In this document: positions 20,170 through 29,849 of the stretch, piece after piece
Position numbering within the stretch: position 1 is the first letter of the stretch
Layout of the letters: the number at the start of each line of letters is the position of its first letter
Source: Bactericera cockerelli
Taxonomy: Eukaryota; Arthropoda; Insecta; Hemiptera; Triozidae
Direction: 5' to 3'
NCBI GenBank assembly: GCA_024516035.1
Contig: CM044955.1
Span: forward strand, 57,449,655 to 57,513,654
DNA length: 64,000 bases
Program-made: the position numbers and the translations under genes
The notes under the pieces: generated by a model
The model's database searches: none
Seen by the model: only the letters and a program-made list of their open reading frames with translations
What the model was told of the DNA's origin: nothing

Positions 20170-23100
20170 CTGAAATAGAGAAGTATTATGGAAACTTGAG
20201 TTTTTTGATTTTAATAAACAAGAATTTCTAATAAAGAAGAAAAAAAATTTCGGGTACCTTTAACATGTCAAACAGTGGCACCTTTGGACTGAAATGAAGA
20301 AATTGAACAAGAAATATTCTCTTGGGTTTTTTTAACATGTCAAATAGTGGGTAACTTTGAACTGAAATAAAGAAATATTATGGAAACTTGAGCTTTTTTT
20401 ATTTTAATAAACAAGAAATTTTCTTTTGGGTACCTTTAAAATGTCAAACAGTGGTACCTTCGGACTGAAATAAATAAGTATTATGGACACTTGAGCTTTT
20501 TTGATTCTAATAAACAAGAAATTTTCTTTTGGGTTTGTATTTGTAAGTACAAGATTGGAAAATTGAGGTGCAAAGTTTCAACAGATAAAAACACAAGTCT
20601 TAGGACATTATGGCGTAAAATGTGGAGTGGGAGTACCAGAACCAGATAAATGAAAAGAATAGGAATTCTTATTCTTTTAGTAGGAAAAATAAAAATAGAA
20701 GATACTAAGAGAGAGAGGGAGGGAGGGAGGGAGAGAAAGAGAAAGAGAAAAAGAGAGAGAGAGAAAGAGAGTTATAGCATGTTATATTCTCCTAGTTCAA
20801 TCTCCTAAAACCTAGTTCTATTTTCAATACATGATCTTCCTTATGGAAGAACTTAGTGAGAATAGAATAGACTTTAGATAGATTATTATTATTCTTACCT
20901 TCTGACATCCCAGAGTTTGACAGAGTTGTCAAAACTTGCAGACACGAACAGCTGAGGATCAATGGGGGACCATCTGACGCTCTGAACCCATTCTTTGTGC
21001 GAAGTGAATGCACTTTTCACTATGGCGCCCTCTGTAAAGCATACAACATGGAGGTAACAACATGAGCCGTGTTTTTCTTTTGGATTAAAAAAAATTCCAG
21101 GTTCAGTTTCTTCCACATATTTCCATTTTCTTCCAAGTTTAGCTTCCCCAACATTCGTAAAAGAAAAATACGTCATACATCCGGATAAACCCTACGGTTG
21201 TGGGACTGTTAACACATCTCGTGCCACGTCAGTTAAAAACGCCTGACAGCCAGTTTTCCAAAAAAGGAACTGTCAGTTGAAAAGGCCGGACACGTTGTTG
21301 CTCACTTTTAATCAGTGTCAGGCTCTTCCAACTGACACTACAATAGATTTTAGTATGTTGTTTAAACTCTGGGCCCTATGGGGATTTTTTGCAATTTAGA
21401 TCATTGAAATATAATGAAAACTTAAGATTTTAGAAGCAAAACACTAAATAGATCAATTTTACTGAACAAAAGAGGCCTCAGGCGAAACAAAGAGAAATAC
21501 CTTTGGCACGAGATGTGTTAAATATTACTTCTACAATCACTACCTTCCACTAGAGTAAATTACAATACGTTACCTTTTATTTTCGGGTCATACATCCGGA
21601 TCTGCTTGTCAGCGGAGGCTGTGATCACTACCTTTCACTATACTAAATTACAATACATTACCTTTTATTTTCGGGTCATACTCATACATCCGGATCTGCT
21701 TGTCAGCGGAGGCTGTGATCACTACCTTTCACTATAGTAAATTACAATACATTACCTTTTATTTTCGGGTCATACAAGCGGATCTGCTTGTCAGCGGAGG
21801 CTGTGATCACTAGTTTAAAAAAGATATAAAAAACATATGTCCTAACTAAAGGGCGAGGTTATTGCCTATGGCAATCTCTTCCACCCAACCCTTAGCCCGC
21901 TCAAGCAGGGTCGACGTTGTTAAACCTCATGGTTGAGTTATGCCTAAATTCAACTTACGACATTTATGTACTTTGTACTATAATACACACCGACCTCAGT
22001 AGCTTGAACGGTAAGGCGATGGACTTGTAACCTGGAGGTCGGTGGTTCAAGTCACGGTTTCAGCGTGGATTTAGTAAAGCGAGTTTGAGTAGTTGTGACA
22101 TCACGTAAGTGATTAACACAAATATGATAACTTTTTAACTTTTACTATAATACACACAGACAGACAAACATGAGATTTTTCGTTACCTTTTATTTTCGGG
22201 TCATACATCCGGATCTGCTTGTCGGCGGAGGCGGTGATCACCAGTTTGGACAGCGGGGAGAAGTGTGCGTCGAAGAAGGACTTGTTGCCCACAATCTCAC
22301 TCTTCATCCCGCCCAGCTCCGCGTCCCACACCTTCAGGGTGTGGTCCCAGGAGGAGGTGAGGATCTCATCCGGCGCTATCCACTGAACGGAGGAGATGGC
22401 CTCCTTGTGGCCCTTCAGGGTGATGAGCGGGGTCTGGAAACATGGACAGGGAAATGTAGACAGATAAATATAGTTGTATTTATTTCTAAATAAAATGTTA
22501 CAACGAGGTTGGCAATAATAAAAGATACAGGGTTATTGCCTAAGGCAATAACCCCGCCCTTTAGTTAGGACATAATATATTATGTATATATTTATTTATT
22601 TTTTCTTTATATTTTTTTTTTTTCTTCTATTATATTGTATTTTAATTTGTAATTATTTGTATTGTATATAATATGTCCTATCAATAAAGTGTAAATAAAT
22701 AAATAAATAAATAAAGTCATAAATGATAAATTAAACTTCTTGCAGAACAATAAATAAATAATTGCAAGTAACATAAGAAACTAATACTAAAAATAAGACA
22801 GGGAAATGTGTAGGCAAGTCAAATTTGTCACCAAAGACAACTCTCTAGATACGGACAAAAAAATAAACTGTTTTTATTAACATTAGGTAAAAAATGTTAG
22901 TTGTTCTTCTTCTTTTACTCAGTCTTAGCCCGCTCAAGCAGGGTCGATCAACCTCATGGTTGAGTTATGCACTTATGCCTAAATTCAATTTATAACATGG
23001 GTCTTGTTCATCTTTTTCCATAATGGATAGTCACTGTGGCAGAGCGAGTTAGCGCGCTAGGCATTGCACACATGGTGACCTGGGTTCGATTCCCAGCGGG

Positions 23101-26100
23101 GGAGGATTTTTTCTGCTCTGTACTTGGATGTTCGGGGTCCACTCATACCTCGTGAGGAAAAATGAGTAGCTGCTTTAATGTGAAGCAGCGACCAGTGGCA
23201 GAATCTTAGGCAAAAAAAATTATACAAGATATTGTAAATTAAAGTGGTAAAGTCCTATGATTCTGCGCTACCCACTAAAATTGTGACATAATAACACAAA
23301 GAAGAAGCATTATTATTATATTATTATATTATAACATTTAATTTGTAATATAATACAGACAGACAGAGATAATAACCATTTTTAATTTATTTTAACAAGT
23401 TCAAATTTTCTGTCTAGAAAAAAAATAGGTGATTTTTTTACATTTCTCGGAAAACTACTCGAGATTATTTTAGTCTTAGAATGTCTCCTGAAGTTGACTC
23501 TGAATTTTTCTTTATTAAAGAAAACTAAGTCATTAAACCGTTAGGAAACTGCAAGCTAGCCTGTCTTGTAAGGGTTGGCTAGTCTGTTCTCTGTTTATAG
23601 TCCTCTAGCGAGACACTGATGGTCTTCTCCCTGTTTAACGTCCCCCAGCCAGACTATATATCTTTACTAGCCGTTTGCCCGTGCTTTACAACGGAACTAA
23701 ATTTCAAATTTACTAAGGCATGACCGTACTGCTGGACAGCAATGCCTTTTTGAACTTTTTATATTTTTTCTGGACAAAGCGATAATGGTTTTGGGGGGGG
23801 TCAATTCTGAGACATTTTTCGCTATCTCTTACCGTTTTGGCTAAACAACTCCGGACAAACAAACAAACATAGGTAGGTAGGTAGTCCTTTTTTCTGTTTT
23901 ATATATAGAGATTTGTATTATGATGTTACAATTTCCTGTATACACAGCTATGTACTCACTCTGGACGAGGCCGTCGTGTACGACTTCTTCCTCTTCTTGC
24001 TCAGCGTCCCCTCCTCCCCCACCTCCACCTCACTCTCCCCCCTCCCCTTGCTCGCCTCCGCCGACCAGATCTTGAGCAGAGTGTCCCACCCCCCCGTGGC
24101 GAACTGCTGCCGGCCCCCACCGTTCACCCCCACCGCCTCCAGACCCCTCTCGTGTCCTCGGCACACGTGCACACACTCCACACTGTTCGCCTCCATGTTC
24201 CACTGCCAGATCTGAGCCGTCTGGTCTGACGATACACTGAATCACAAGATATTACCATCAATTATTAAGTGGCAATTATTAACCATCGGGGTTAAGTGGC
24301 AGAGAATGCCTAAGGCATTAACTTCGCCCCAGATTACAAAACAATTGTAATAAAAATTAATAATTCTTTTTTTACATATTTCTAAGTTTTTTTTTTAAAT
24401 TTATTGTTATATTTTTTGTTGTTGTTGATGATTGTTTTGTAAAAAAAATAAAGTGTAAATAAATAAAATTATCACCACCCTTGATCAGGCTTTGTTTATA
24501 TTTATTTCTCAACTTGTTACCATGTTCATTGTATATAAAAGATGTAAATAAAGCTTGATCTAATTGTTTACAAATAAAAATAATAATAACACGCTTTAGT
24601 TATAGACATAAGTAGATAGAATCTATATTTCTAATTTTAGAGCATCGTTCTATTCATATCAAATTTTCATATACTATTTCCATCGATATAGCCTATTTTA
24701 TTCTTTAAAAAGATCCAGTAAAAATTCATTCATTAAACTGCAACACAGTTTTGAACTTTAAATCTTAATTTCCTCGAAATGAAAAAACATGGACCTTCAT
24801 CTTTTTTCCCGTGTCGTCTTCAGATAGAAATGCAGTAGTGCTGGTTGAGTTAAAGATAGATTCACTTCGTTCGCAATTAGGGCTAATGAATTTTACAATC
24901 TTATCCTCCCATTTGGGATTTTTACCACATAATAATACGTCTTGGGTTTACTGCTGGAATAATGGGACTTTAAAAGTCCTAATAGGACAGTATAAATAAG
25001 GCGATATTATTATTATTACCTGATGAATGCAGCATCTGTTCCGTCATTGTACAACCAGGCAACTCCCTTCACCGGACCACCATGACCGGGTACGTTGAGC
25101 TTGTGCTCTCCTCTGCGAGTCCAGATGTGCACACAATGGTCATAACTACCGGTCAAGATCCTGGATAATTATAAAGGAAACACAATGGTCATAACTACCA
25201 GTCAAGATCCTGGATAAAGGAAACACAATGGTCATAAGTACCAGTTGAGATCCTGGATAAAGGAAACCATGCATGCATTAATAGAAAAAACGAGATCACA
25301 AGTACAGATGCAAGCAAATTAAGGCGAAATTAAAAGTAAGAGTAAGGGCGAAATTAATAGACAAATTCTATAACTCAAGTCATTCCTAAGAGTCAATTTT
25401 CCTTATCTTACACAGTACACAATCCGTGACTTTGTGTCACAGAAGTATTACGAAAATGTCTATTAAATAAATAAATGTGTTTTTTGTGTTATTATATCAC
25501 AATTTTAGTGGGTAGCGCAGAATCATAGGATTTTCCCATATCTTTAATATCACAATATTTTATTTTTGCCTATAATTCTGCCACTGGTCGCTGCTAACAT
25601 TAAAGCAGCTACTCATTTTTTTTCAAATACATTTTCTAACAGAGGAGAAATGACAATTAAATGAGATTTTTTTATTAATTTTTTGGCAGTCTAGATTTAT
25701 CTAATCCAAGATATTATATTATATATGCACATGATAAAATATCATCCATATGCAGTAGATGATTATGATAACTTACCAATCATTGAGAAAATCTATAGCA
25801 GATACCCAGTCATCGTGCAGAATACAATCAAGAGGCGAAGGAGTAGGTGTGCTTTCTAGATACTCTACATCTATTACATTTTCACTGGAGATGCCTTTAC
25901 TCTCTAAAAAGCTGGTCAGACTAGTACGTAACAATGCTCCGGATATGAGGAAGTCAAATTGAATGTCTTTAAAAGCATCATCATTTGAGTACTCTGCGGG
26001 AAAATATATTGATATATTAATTTCATTACCAATTATTAACAATTTAAAAATTAAAGCTTTTCTATGCAACATATATATTCTTTTAGTTTCATCTTAAACA

Positions 26101-27426
26101 ACATATGACTTTCCAAGACTCTGAGTTCCTCTGGAAGTTGATTCCACAACCTTGCTTTATTACTTGTACTTTCAAAGAGAGACTACCATGTGTGATTTAG
26201 AATTTCATATTTGGTCTAGAAGTATAGCTCACCAAGTGATTCCAACCTTACACATAGATCATATGGACCTGAAGGTGGGAAATCCCTGATTTACAACAGA
26301 AAAAATAATCAGAGAAATACCAAAGATCCTCATTGTTCATAATCATAATGTTTAGGAAACACTTATTTACATTAGACTATGTAAAAACAGGGTTTAGTGG
26401 AAGAGAAAGCAACAGGCTTCAACCTCACCCCTTGGTTCACTACATATTCTATTTTGTTCTTTCTCTTTTCGTGTCCTATGTTGCAGAATGTATCATGTAG
26501 TTTACCAATAAAGACCTACCTCAGTAGCTTGATCGATAAGGCAGTGGACTAGTAACCTGGAGGTTGGTGGTTCAAGTCCCAGTTTCAGCGTAGATTTAGC
26601 AAAGCAAGTTTGAGTAAATGTGATATCACGAAAGTGATAAACACAAATATAATAACTTTTAAAAAACTTAAAAAAAACTAGTTTACCAATAGTGTTAAAT
26701 AATAATAATAATAATAGACTATAACCAATGAAAACTTATTTATGGCTAAACATGAAAACAGAAGAACAGAGTATGTAAAAACAACATCAATTAAGTATTT
26801 TACCTTTCAGAATTTCATTAATCAAGCTGTTGAGTCCTGAAACTCCCAAGTCTCCTTGAACTGCAAACACATTGTCAGGAACTGCATACCTGCAGAAAAG
26901 ACAGGGGATATCAAAATTTTATAGATAATGCATAGTATTTTATCCACACATCTTTTTTCAAGCAAAAAGTTGATGGTTCTAGGGGAGTCAATTCTCATTC
27001 AATATCTGTTACTGTTTGGGCTGTATTATTGGTAATAGCCCCTCATAGTCAGATGAATAGGTAGGTAGTACAGTTTTGGGGTTTATTTTGTGCCTAGAAA
27101 TTTAAATTTGGTATGAGGTGTTTTTCTTACAGAATTGATGATAATCATATTTGTAATTATATTTAATATAGATATTTTTTAGTTTTATTTAGACTGGCAG
27201 AGAGGTAGATGTTTATAGGTAATTTAAAAAAAAGAGAATTTGATTCCAATGTTCATGTAAACATACCACGCATGACTTTGGGTGAGACCTTGACTTACAG
27301 ACACCACAGTTGTGCTGTTGTAAATAACCTGAAGAGAACAACTTACTTTTCTTGTTTGGTGAAGAATTTGAGCTGTACCTCAGATGGTACATCAGTAGGT
27401 TCAAGTACATTTACTTCTTCAGCCAT
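20010..27426 (-). CDS. WDR12: WDR12, ribosome biogenesis WD40 protein (complete gene)
   Basis: Eight exons on the minus strand (27426-27347, 26889-26804, 25993-25777, 25160-25020, 24236-23960, 22433-22187, 21031-20899, 20169-20010) join without any frame error into 446 residues plus stop; human WDR12 is 423. The N-terminus ([22 protein letters not shown]) is the NLE domain, followed by seven WD40 blades recognisable by [62 protein letters not shown] and [11 protein letters not shown]. From family knowledge, WDR12/Ytm1 forms the PeBoW complex with Pes1 and Bop1, is remodelled by the AAA ATPase Rea1/Mdn1 through the NLE domain, and is needed for pre-60S maturation in the nucleolus. An acidic/KKRKK linker lies in exon 5. 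Confidence 0.95.
20262..20475 (-). repeat. Three partial copies of the WDR12 exon 8 acceptor
   Basis: Copies near 20297-20262, 20370-20333 and 20475-20438 each repeat the acceptor ttcag and exon start TCCAAAGGTGCCACTGTTTG with differences, in the intron just upstream of the true acceptor at 20170. Confidence 0.85.
20708..20772 (+). repeat. (GA)n/(GGGA)n microsatellite
   Basis: Imperfect purine run in WDR12 intron 7. Confidence 0.85.
20899..21031 (-). CDS. WDR12: WDR12 exon 7
   Basis: It encodes [19 protein letters not shown] and [16 protein letters not shown], a WD40 blade, between acceptor ctttacag and donor gtaaga. Confidence 0.94.
21570..21813 (-). repeat. Three partial copies of the WDR12 exon 6 donor end
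   Basis: Copies at about 21813-21752, 21727-21659 and 21632-21570 each carry the last ~55 nt of exon 6 ([13 protein letters not shown]) with an AAAAG|gtaa donor. Period about 90 bp including intron sequence. Confidence 0.9.
21836..21892 (-). repeat. Repeat J fragment
   Basis: Complement of the agagattgccataggcaata core, followed by a SINE-G-type tail piece (21888-21955). Confidence 0.6.
21990..22140 (+). mobile_element. SINE C beside WDR12 exon 6
   Basis: Near full length; ends 47 bp from the exon 6 donor in the intron. Confidence 0.72.
22187..22433 (-). CDS. WDR12: WDR12 exon 6
   Basis: It encodes [32 protein letters not shown] and [15 protein letters not shown], ending in phase 1 before gtaacg. 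Three further partial copies of its 3' end with donor lie downstream in the intron at 21813-21570. Confidence 0.95.
22527..22710 (+). mobile_element. Repeat J with (AAAT)n tail
   Basis: Contains gcctaaggcaataaccccgc and ends in taaataaataaataaataaa, a retroelement-like tail. Confidence 0.62.
23022..23305 (+). mobile_element. SINE D
   Basis: Head gagcgagttagcgcgctagg and B box ggttcgattccc; tail taatt...gtgacataataacacaaag. Preceded by a SINE-G-type tail piece near 22920-22990. Confidence 0.74.
23542..23655 (+). repeat. Repeat L, 3' half
   Basis: Only the part from ccgttaggaaactgcaagct to cgtcccccagccagac remains; a Helitron follows directly. Confidence 0.6.
23667..23911 (-). mobile_element. 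Short non-autonomous Helitron
   Basis: On the minus strand it starts TCTCTATATATAAAAC and ends CACGGGCAAACGGCTAG, with A before and T after. Lies about 50 bp downstream of the WDR12 exon 5 donor. Confidence 0.75.
23960..24236 (-). CDS. WDR12: WDR12 exon 5
   Basis: It encodes [44 protein letters not shown] and a low-complexity basic/acidic linker ending [13 protein letters not shown] before gtgagt. This corresponds to the divergent insert before WD blade 4 in the family and may hold a nuclear localisation signal. Confidence 0.93.
24280..24465 (+). mobile_element. Repeat J, diverged
   Basis: Contains gagaatgcctaaggcattaa and ends aataaagtgtaaataaataa. Another tail-like piece follows at 24470-24550. 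Confidence 0.55.
24890..25019 (+). mobile_element. SINE B tail abutting WDR12 exon 4
   Basis: Body and tail (tcctcccatttgggattttt to ataaggcgatattattatta). Read on the minus strand its end supplies gtaataataat, the donor of WDR12 exon 4. Confidence 0.75.
25020..25160 (-). CDS. WDR12: WDR12 exon 4
   Basis: It encodes blade sequence [18 protein letters not shown] and [17 protein letters not shown]. The acceptor side has two extra tandem copies in the intron (25161-25262). The donor is gtaataataat and is apparently contributed by the AT-rich tail of a plus-oriented SINE B that abuts the exon at 25019. Confidence 0.93.
25161..25262 (-). repeat. Two extra copies of the WDR12 exon 4 acceptor
   Basis: On the minus strand ttcctttatccag then GATCTTGACTGGTAGTTATG is repeated (period ~43 bp) just upstream of the true exon start at 25160. 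Confidence 0.88.
25346..25465 (-). mobile_element. MITE M, truncated end
   Basis: Starts gggcgaaattaatagac and keeps the internal hairpin; the far end stops at gtctatta. Confidence 0.72.
25478..25628 (-). mobile_element. SINE D tail
   Basis: Complement of the body and tail, ending at aaagcagctactca. Confidence 0.65.
25777..25993 (-). CDS. WDR12: WDR12 exon 3
   Basis: It finishes the NLE domain ([26 protein letters not shown]) and starts the propeller with [13 protein letters not shown], the conserved HDDW motif of the family. Acceptor tcccgcag, donor gtaagt, ends in phase 2. Confidence 0.94.
26080..26510. other. WDR12 intron 2, no gene
   Basis: AT-rich; a weak repeat J-like piece around 26395-26440 and nothing else. 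Confidence 0.4.
26514..26668 (+). mobile_element. SINE C
   Basis: Near full length (agcttgatcgataaggcagt to tgataaacacaaatataata) in WDR12 intron 2. Confidence 0.72.
26804..26889 (-). CDS. WDR12: WDR12 exon 2
   Basis: It encodes [20 protein letters not shown] and the following NEILK, the ubiquitin-like core of the NLE domain, between acceptor ttctgcag and donor gtaaaa. Confidence 0.94.
27347..27426 (-). CDS. WDR12: WDR12 exon 1
   Basis: ATG at 27426-27424 opens [16 protein letters not shown] and then [10 protein letters not shown], the first strand of the NLE domain. The exon ends AA before gtaagt; the Lys codon is completed in exon 2. No upstream in-frame ATG is needed to align with the family. 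Confidence 0.93.
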
Positions 27427-27517
27427 AATGCTTGATACCTTGTCACTTGGAAATTATAAAACAACTGCTCACCTGGAAGCAAAATTTACCATTAATGAAG
27501 TATTTGCAGGAGACTCA

Positions 27518-27660
27518 CAAACCTTTTACCCACATTAACCACACCCAACCTGGGTTTGGCTGGAATGCAAGCATCACAAAGTCTTCAACTTGTTGGACGT
27601 TGCTTAACTTTGGTGATCCTACAATAACTGGTGTAATCAATGCACCATTGATGCTGGCTA
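27518..27660 (-). mobile_element. 5S-rRNA-headed SINE at the WDR12 5' side
   Basis: Complement of the 5S head (aactttggtgatcctacaat) and part of the body. It lies about 90 bp upstream of the WDR12 start codon. Confidence 0.68.
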
Positions 27661-27724
27661 ATGAAGCTTTTACCAATCAGAATGTGTTGTGACATTTTTT
27701 TTTTTTTTTTTTTTTAATAAAAAA

Positions 27725-27892
27725 GAAGAGTCCCCGGCAGACCTAGGATGAGATGGCTAGACAACATCAAAGATGACATGGAAATTATGGGATTACAAGA
27801 AGGAGAATGGCAGAACAGAAATATTTGGAGGCGAAAAATCGACGAGGCAATGGACCGGTACCAGTCTGAAATGCCACTGCAGTAAGTAAGTA
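27725..27892 (+). mobile_element. Non-LTR retrotransposon RT tail
   Basis: One frame reads RVPGRPRMRWLDNIKDDM, then WQNRNIWRRKIDEAMD and a stop, the common C-terminal tail of CR1/RTE-like reverse transcriptases, followed by a (GTAA)n tail. Confidence 0.72.
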
Positions 27893-27914
27893 AGTAAAAA
27901 AGAAGAGTGCTATA

Positions 27915-28155
27915 CAACCATGGAACAGCAGCTTGTGATATGTGTTGTAGTAGCAATATGCCTCCCCTCTGATGGGCAAAAAGTGACCGATACTTCCTAT
28001 TTAGGTGATGGGTCAATACAAGCACACTAGAAGGTATCCCTTTCTAACATCTGTATCCAAGTTTTGAATATAATTTTTTTAGTCAACTCTGGGGATCAAA
28101 ACCGGGAATTTCCACATGGCAAGCGAGTAGCTTCCTACTGAGCTAATCCTGCACT
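27915..28155 (-). mobile_element. SINE E
   Basis: Complement of body and head (cacatggcaagcgagtagct, actgagctaatcctgc). Confidence 0.66.
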
Positions 28156-28627
28156 CAAAGTTAGATTTGGGGATTAAGTGAGTGATTTCTGGCATGAGGG
28201 CAGATGGATACCTATATTCCTCCCTCACTGAAACTCTGATATGAGCTCCTAATCAGTTTGAAAATTTACCATATTTTGTTTGTACAGTTTGACTCGATAG
28301 ATCTTGCTCTTTTCCTGCAAAAAACTGAAAGAACTTCAAGAAAATGGGAAACTTTTCAATAAAATATTATAATTTAATATAAAATATTTCAAACGCGTGG
28401 GAACTTTTTAAATTCTGTTTGTTTACCAAAGACAAGTTAGTCAAGTTATCCTATGCTCACGTTTTCGATCAGCCATTTTGCATATTTTTATTTATGCATA
28501 TGCGTAATGGGTAGTATGTATTCAGCTGTTTAAGGGTTTAAGCTGTTCCCTTTCCCTTACTTCCCTTTGGGAATTTAAATTTCCCAAATGGGACTGAAAC
28601 TGGAAACTGGACGTCCCACGTATTTTT

Positions 28628-28758
28628 TTACTTTCCTTATCCTATAATAAGGAAAGTATTGTATTCGTCGAAAATTTGACCTACCCAGTTTTTCACATTT
28701 CTGGACGAATTATAGCCTCAGGATACCAAAAAAGTTGTTTTCAGCCATTGGTCCGTGC

Positions 28759-28804
<46 letters not shown>

Positions 28805-29283
28805 GTGTAAACAGGATATCTCGAGAACGGTAAGAGCTAGAGACTTGAAATTTGGTATGCTAATTATAATTATACACCAGACGAACCACGAAACTTTTGG
28901 TTGCAATCGGCCGCAGACTGCGGCCGCAGGACCGCAAATATTGGCCGCAAGTGCCGCTTCTTTGAATTGGTTAAAGATACAAAAAAATATTAGAGAACAA
29001 TTATGTCTTAGATTAAAAAAATAATAGGGTCTCTTCTGATCATTTTTTTGATATCTTGAACTTTTTGGACCTCGGCCCCAATTTACCGGTATTTTGGGGG
29101 GACCCGCTTTGATTAACTTTTTTATTATTTATCGTAGATGGGGGTTGTGACATATCAAATCCAATGATTTTGAGGTGCTGATTACGAATTTGATATTGAT
29201 TTTTAGCTAAATGTTACCTTTGAGTCACCAGTGGCTTTTGGTCCTGTTCCAATTCCTTATAATTATGATAAGGAAAGTCGTGT
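28628..29283. repeat. Repeat P with (CTGT)n microsatellite
   Basis: Begins ctttccttatcctataataa and ends near tgataaggaaagt, so the ends are partly inverted. Contains (CTGT)n at 28757-28804 and gatatctcgagaacggtaag. No coding sequence found. Confidence 0.55.
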
Positions 29284-29440
29284 GATGTTTACACCAGATT
29301 TTTTTTGTATTTCTGATCCTATCCATCCTGGTGACACCACACATCCATGTCAACATTCTCATCTCTGCTATCATATACATTCCATCTTTTTGCCTCTTTT
29401 TAATTGGCCACGTTTCAGCTCCATACATCCATCATCGCTG
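29222..29440 (-). mobile_element. Reverse transcriptase fragment
   Basis: The minus strand reads MYGAETWPIKKRQKDG and AEMRMLTWMCGVTRMDRIRN, the standard end of CR1/RTE-type reverse transcriptases. Degenerate; overlaps the end of repeat P. Confidence 0.78.
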
Positions 29441-29831
29441 AAACTCCCTAGTGCATAATCGTTAATGAACAGATTTAGTGACTATGCACTCCCCCTTTAT
29501 TTCTTATTATACTACCTGTTATGCATAATGAAATCATATCAGTTGATCGATTAGTTGATTGTGAGCCATCAATATTTTTAACAGATAAGTGAGCCAGCTT
29601 GACGCCTATTTGAAATTTGTTTTGAAGTTTAAAATTTACAAAAAATTGATTAGATAGATTTGAAACTTCAAAATTTTGGATTTTTGAATTTTGTCTACAA
29701 TTCCATACTACAACCACAGTTACAAATTACATGATACTTACATAGTTTGTAAACTGTCTTCTGAATCTGCTATGTTGATCTTGTAATACCCATTTCATAA
29801 GATAGACTAGCTCAAAGCTAAAGCAAGTAAA
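29441..29831 (+). promoter_or_regulatory. Presumed KAT7 5' flank
   Basis: AT-rich stretch before the KAT7 ATG; it must hold the 5' UTR and possibly the promoter, but I see no convincing TATA or initiator. Confidence 0.3.
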
Positions 29832-29849
29832 ATGACCCCAAAAAGAAAG
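29832..29849 (+). CDS. KAT7: KAT7 exon 1 (six codons)
   Basis: A tiny first coding exon, ATG to AAG (MTPKRK), directly followed by the donor gttagt. Joined to exon 2 it reads [16 protein letters not shown], closely like the MPRRKRNAGSSSDG-type start of KAT7 proteins. Phase 0. Inferred from splice fit and family resemblance. Confidence 0.75.

Noticed and set aside
23913..24215. Plus-strand frame over WDR12 exon 5
   Set aside because: Antisense of a conserved WD40 exon.
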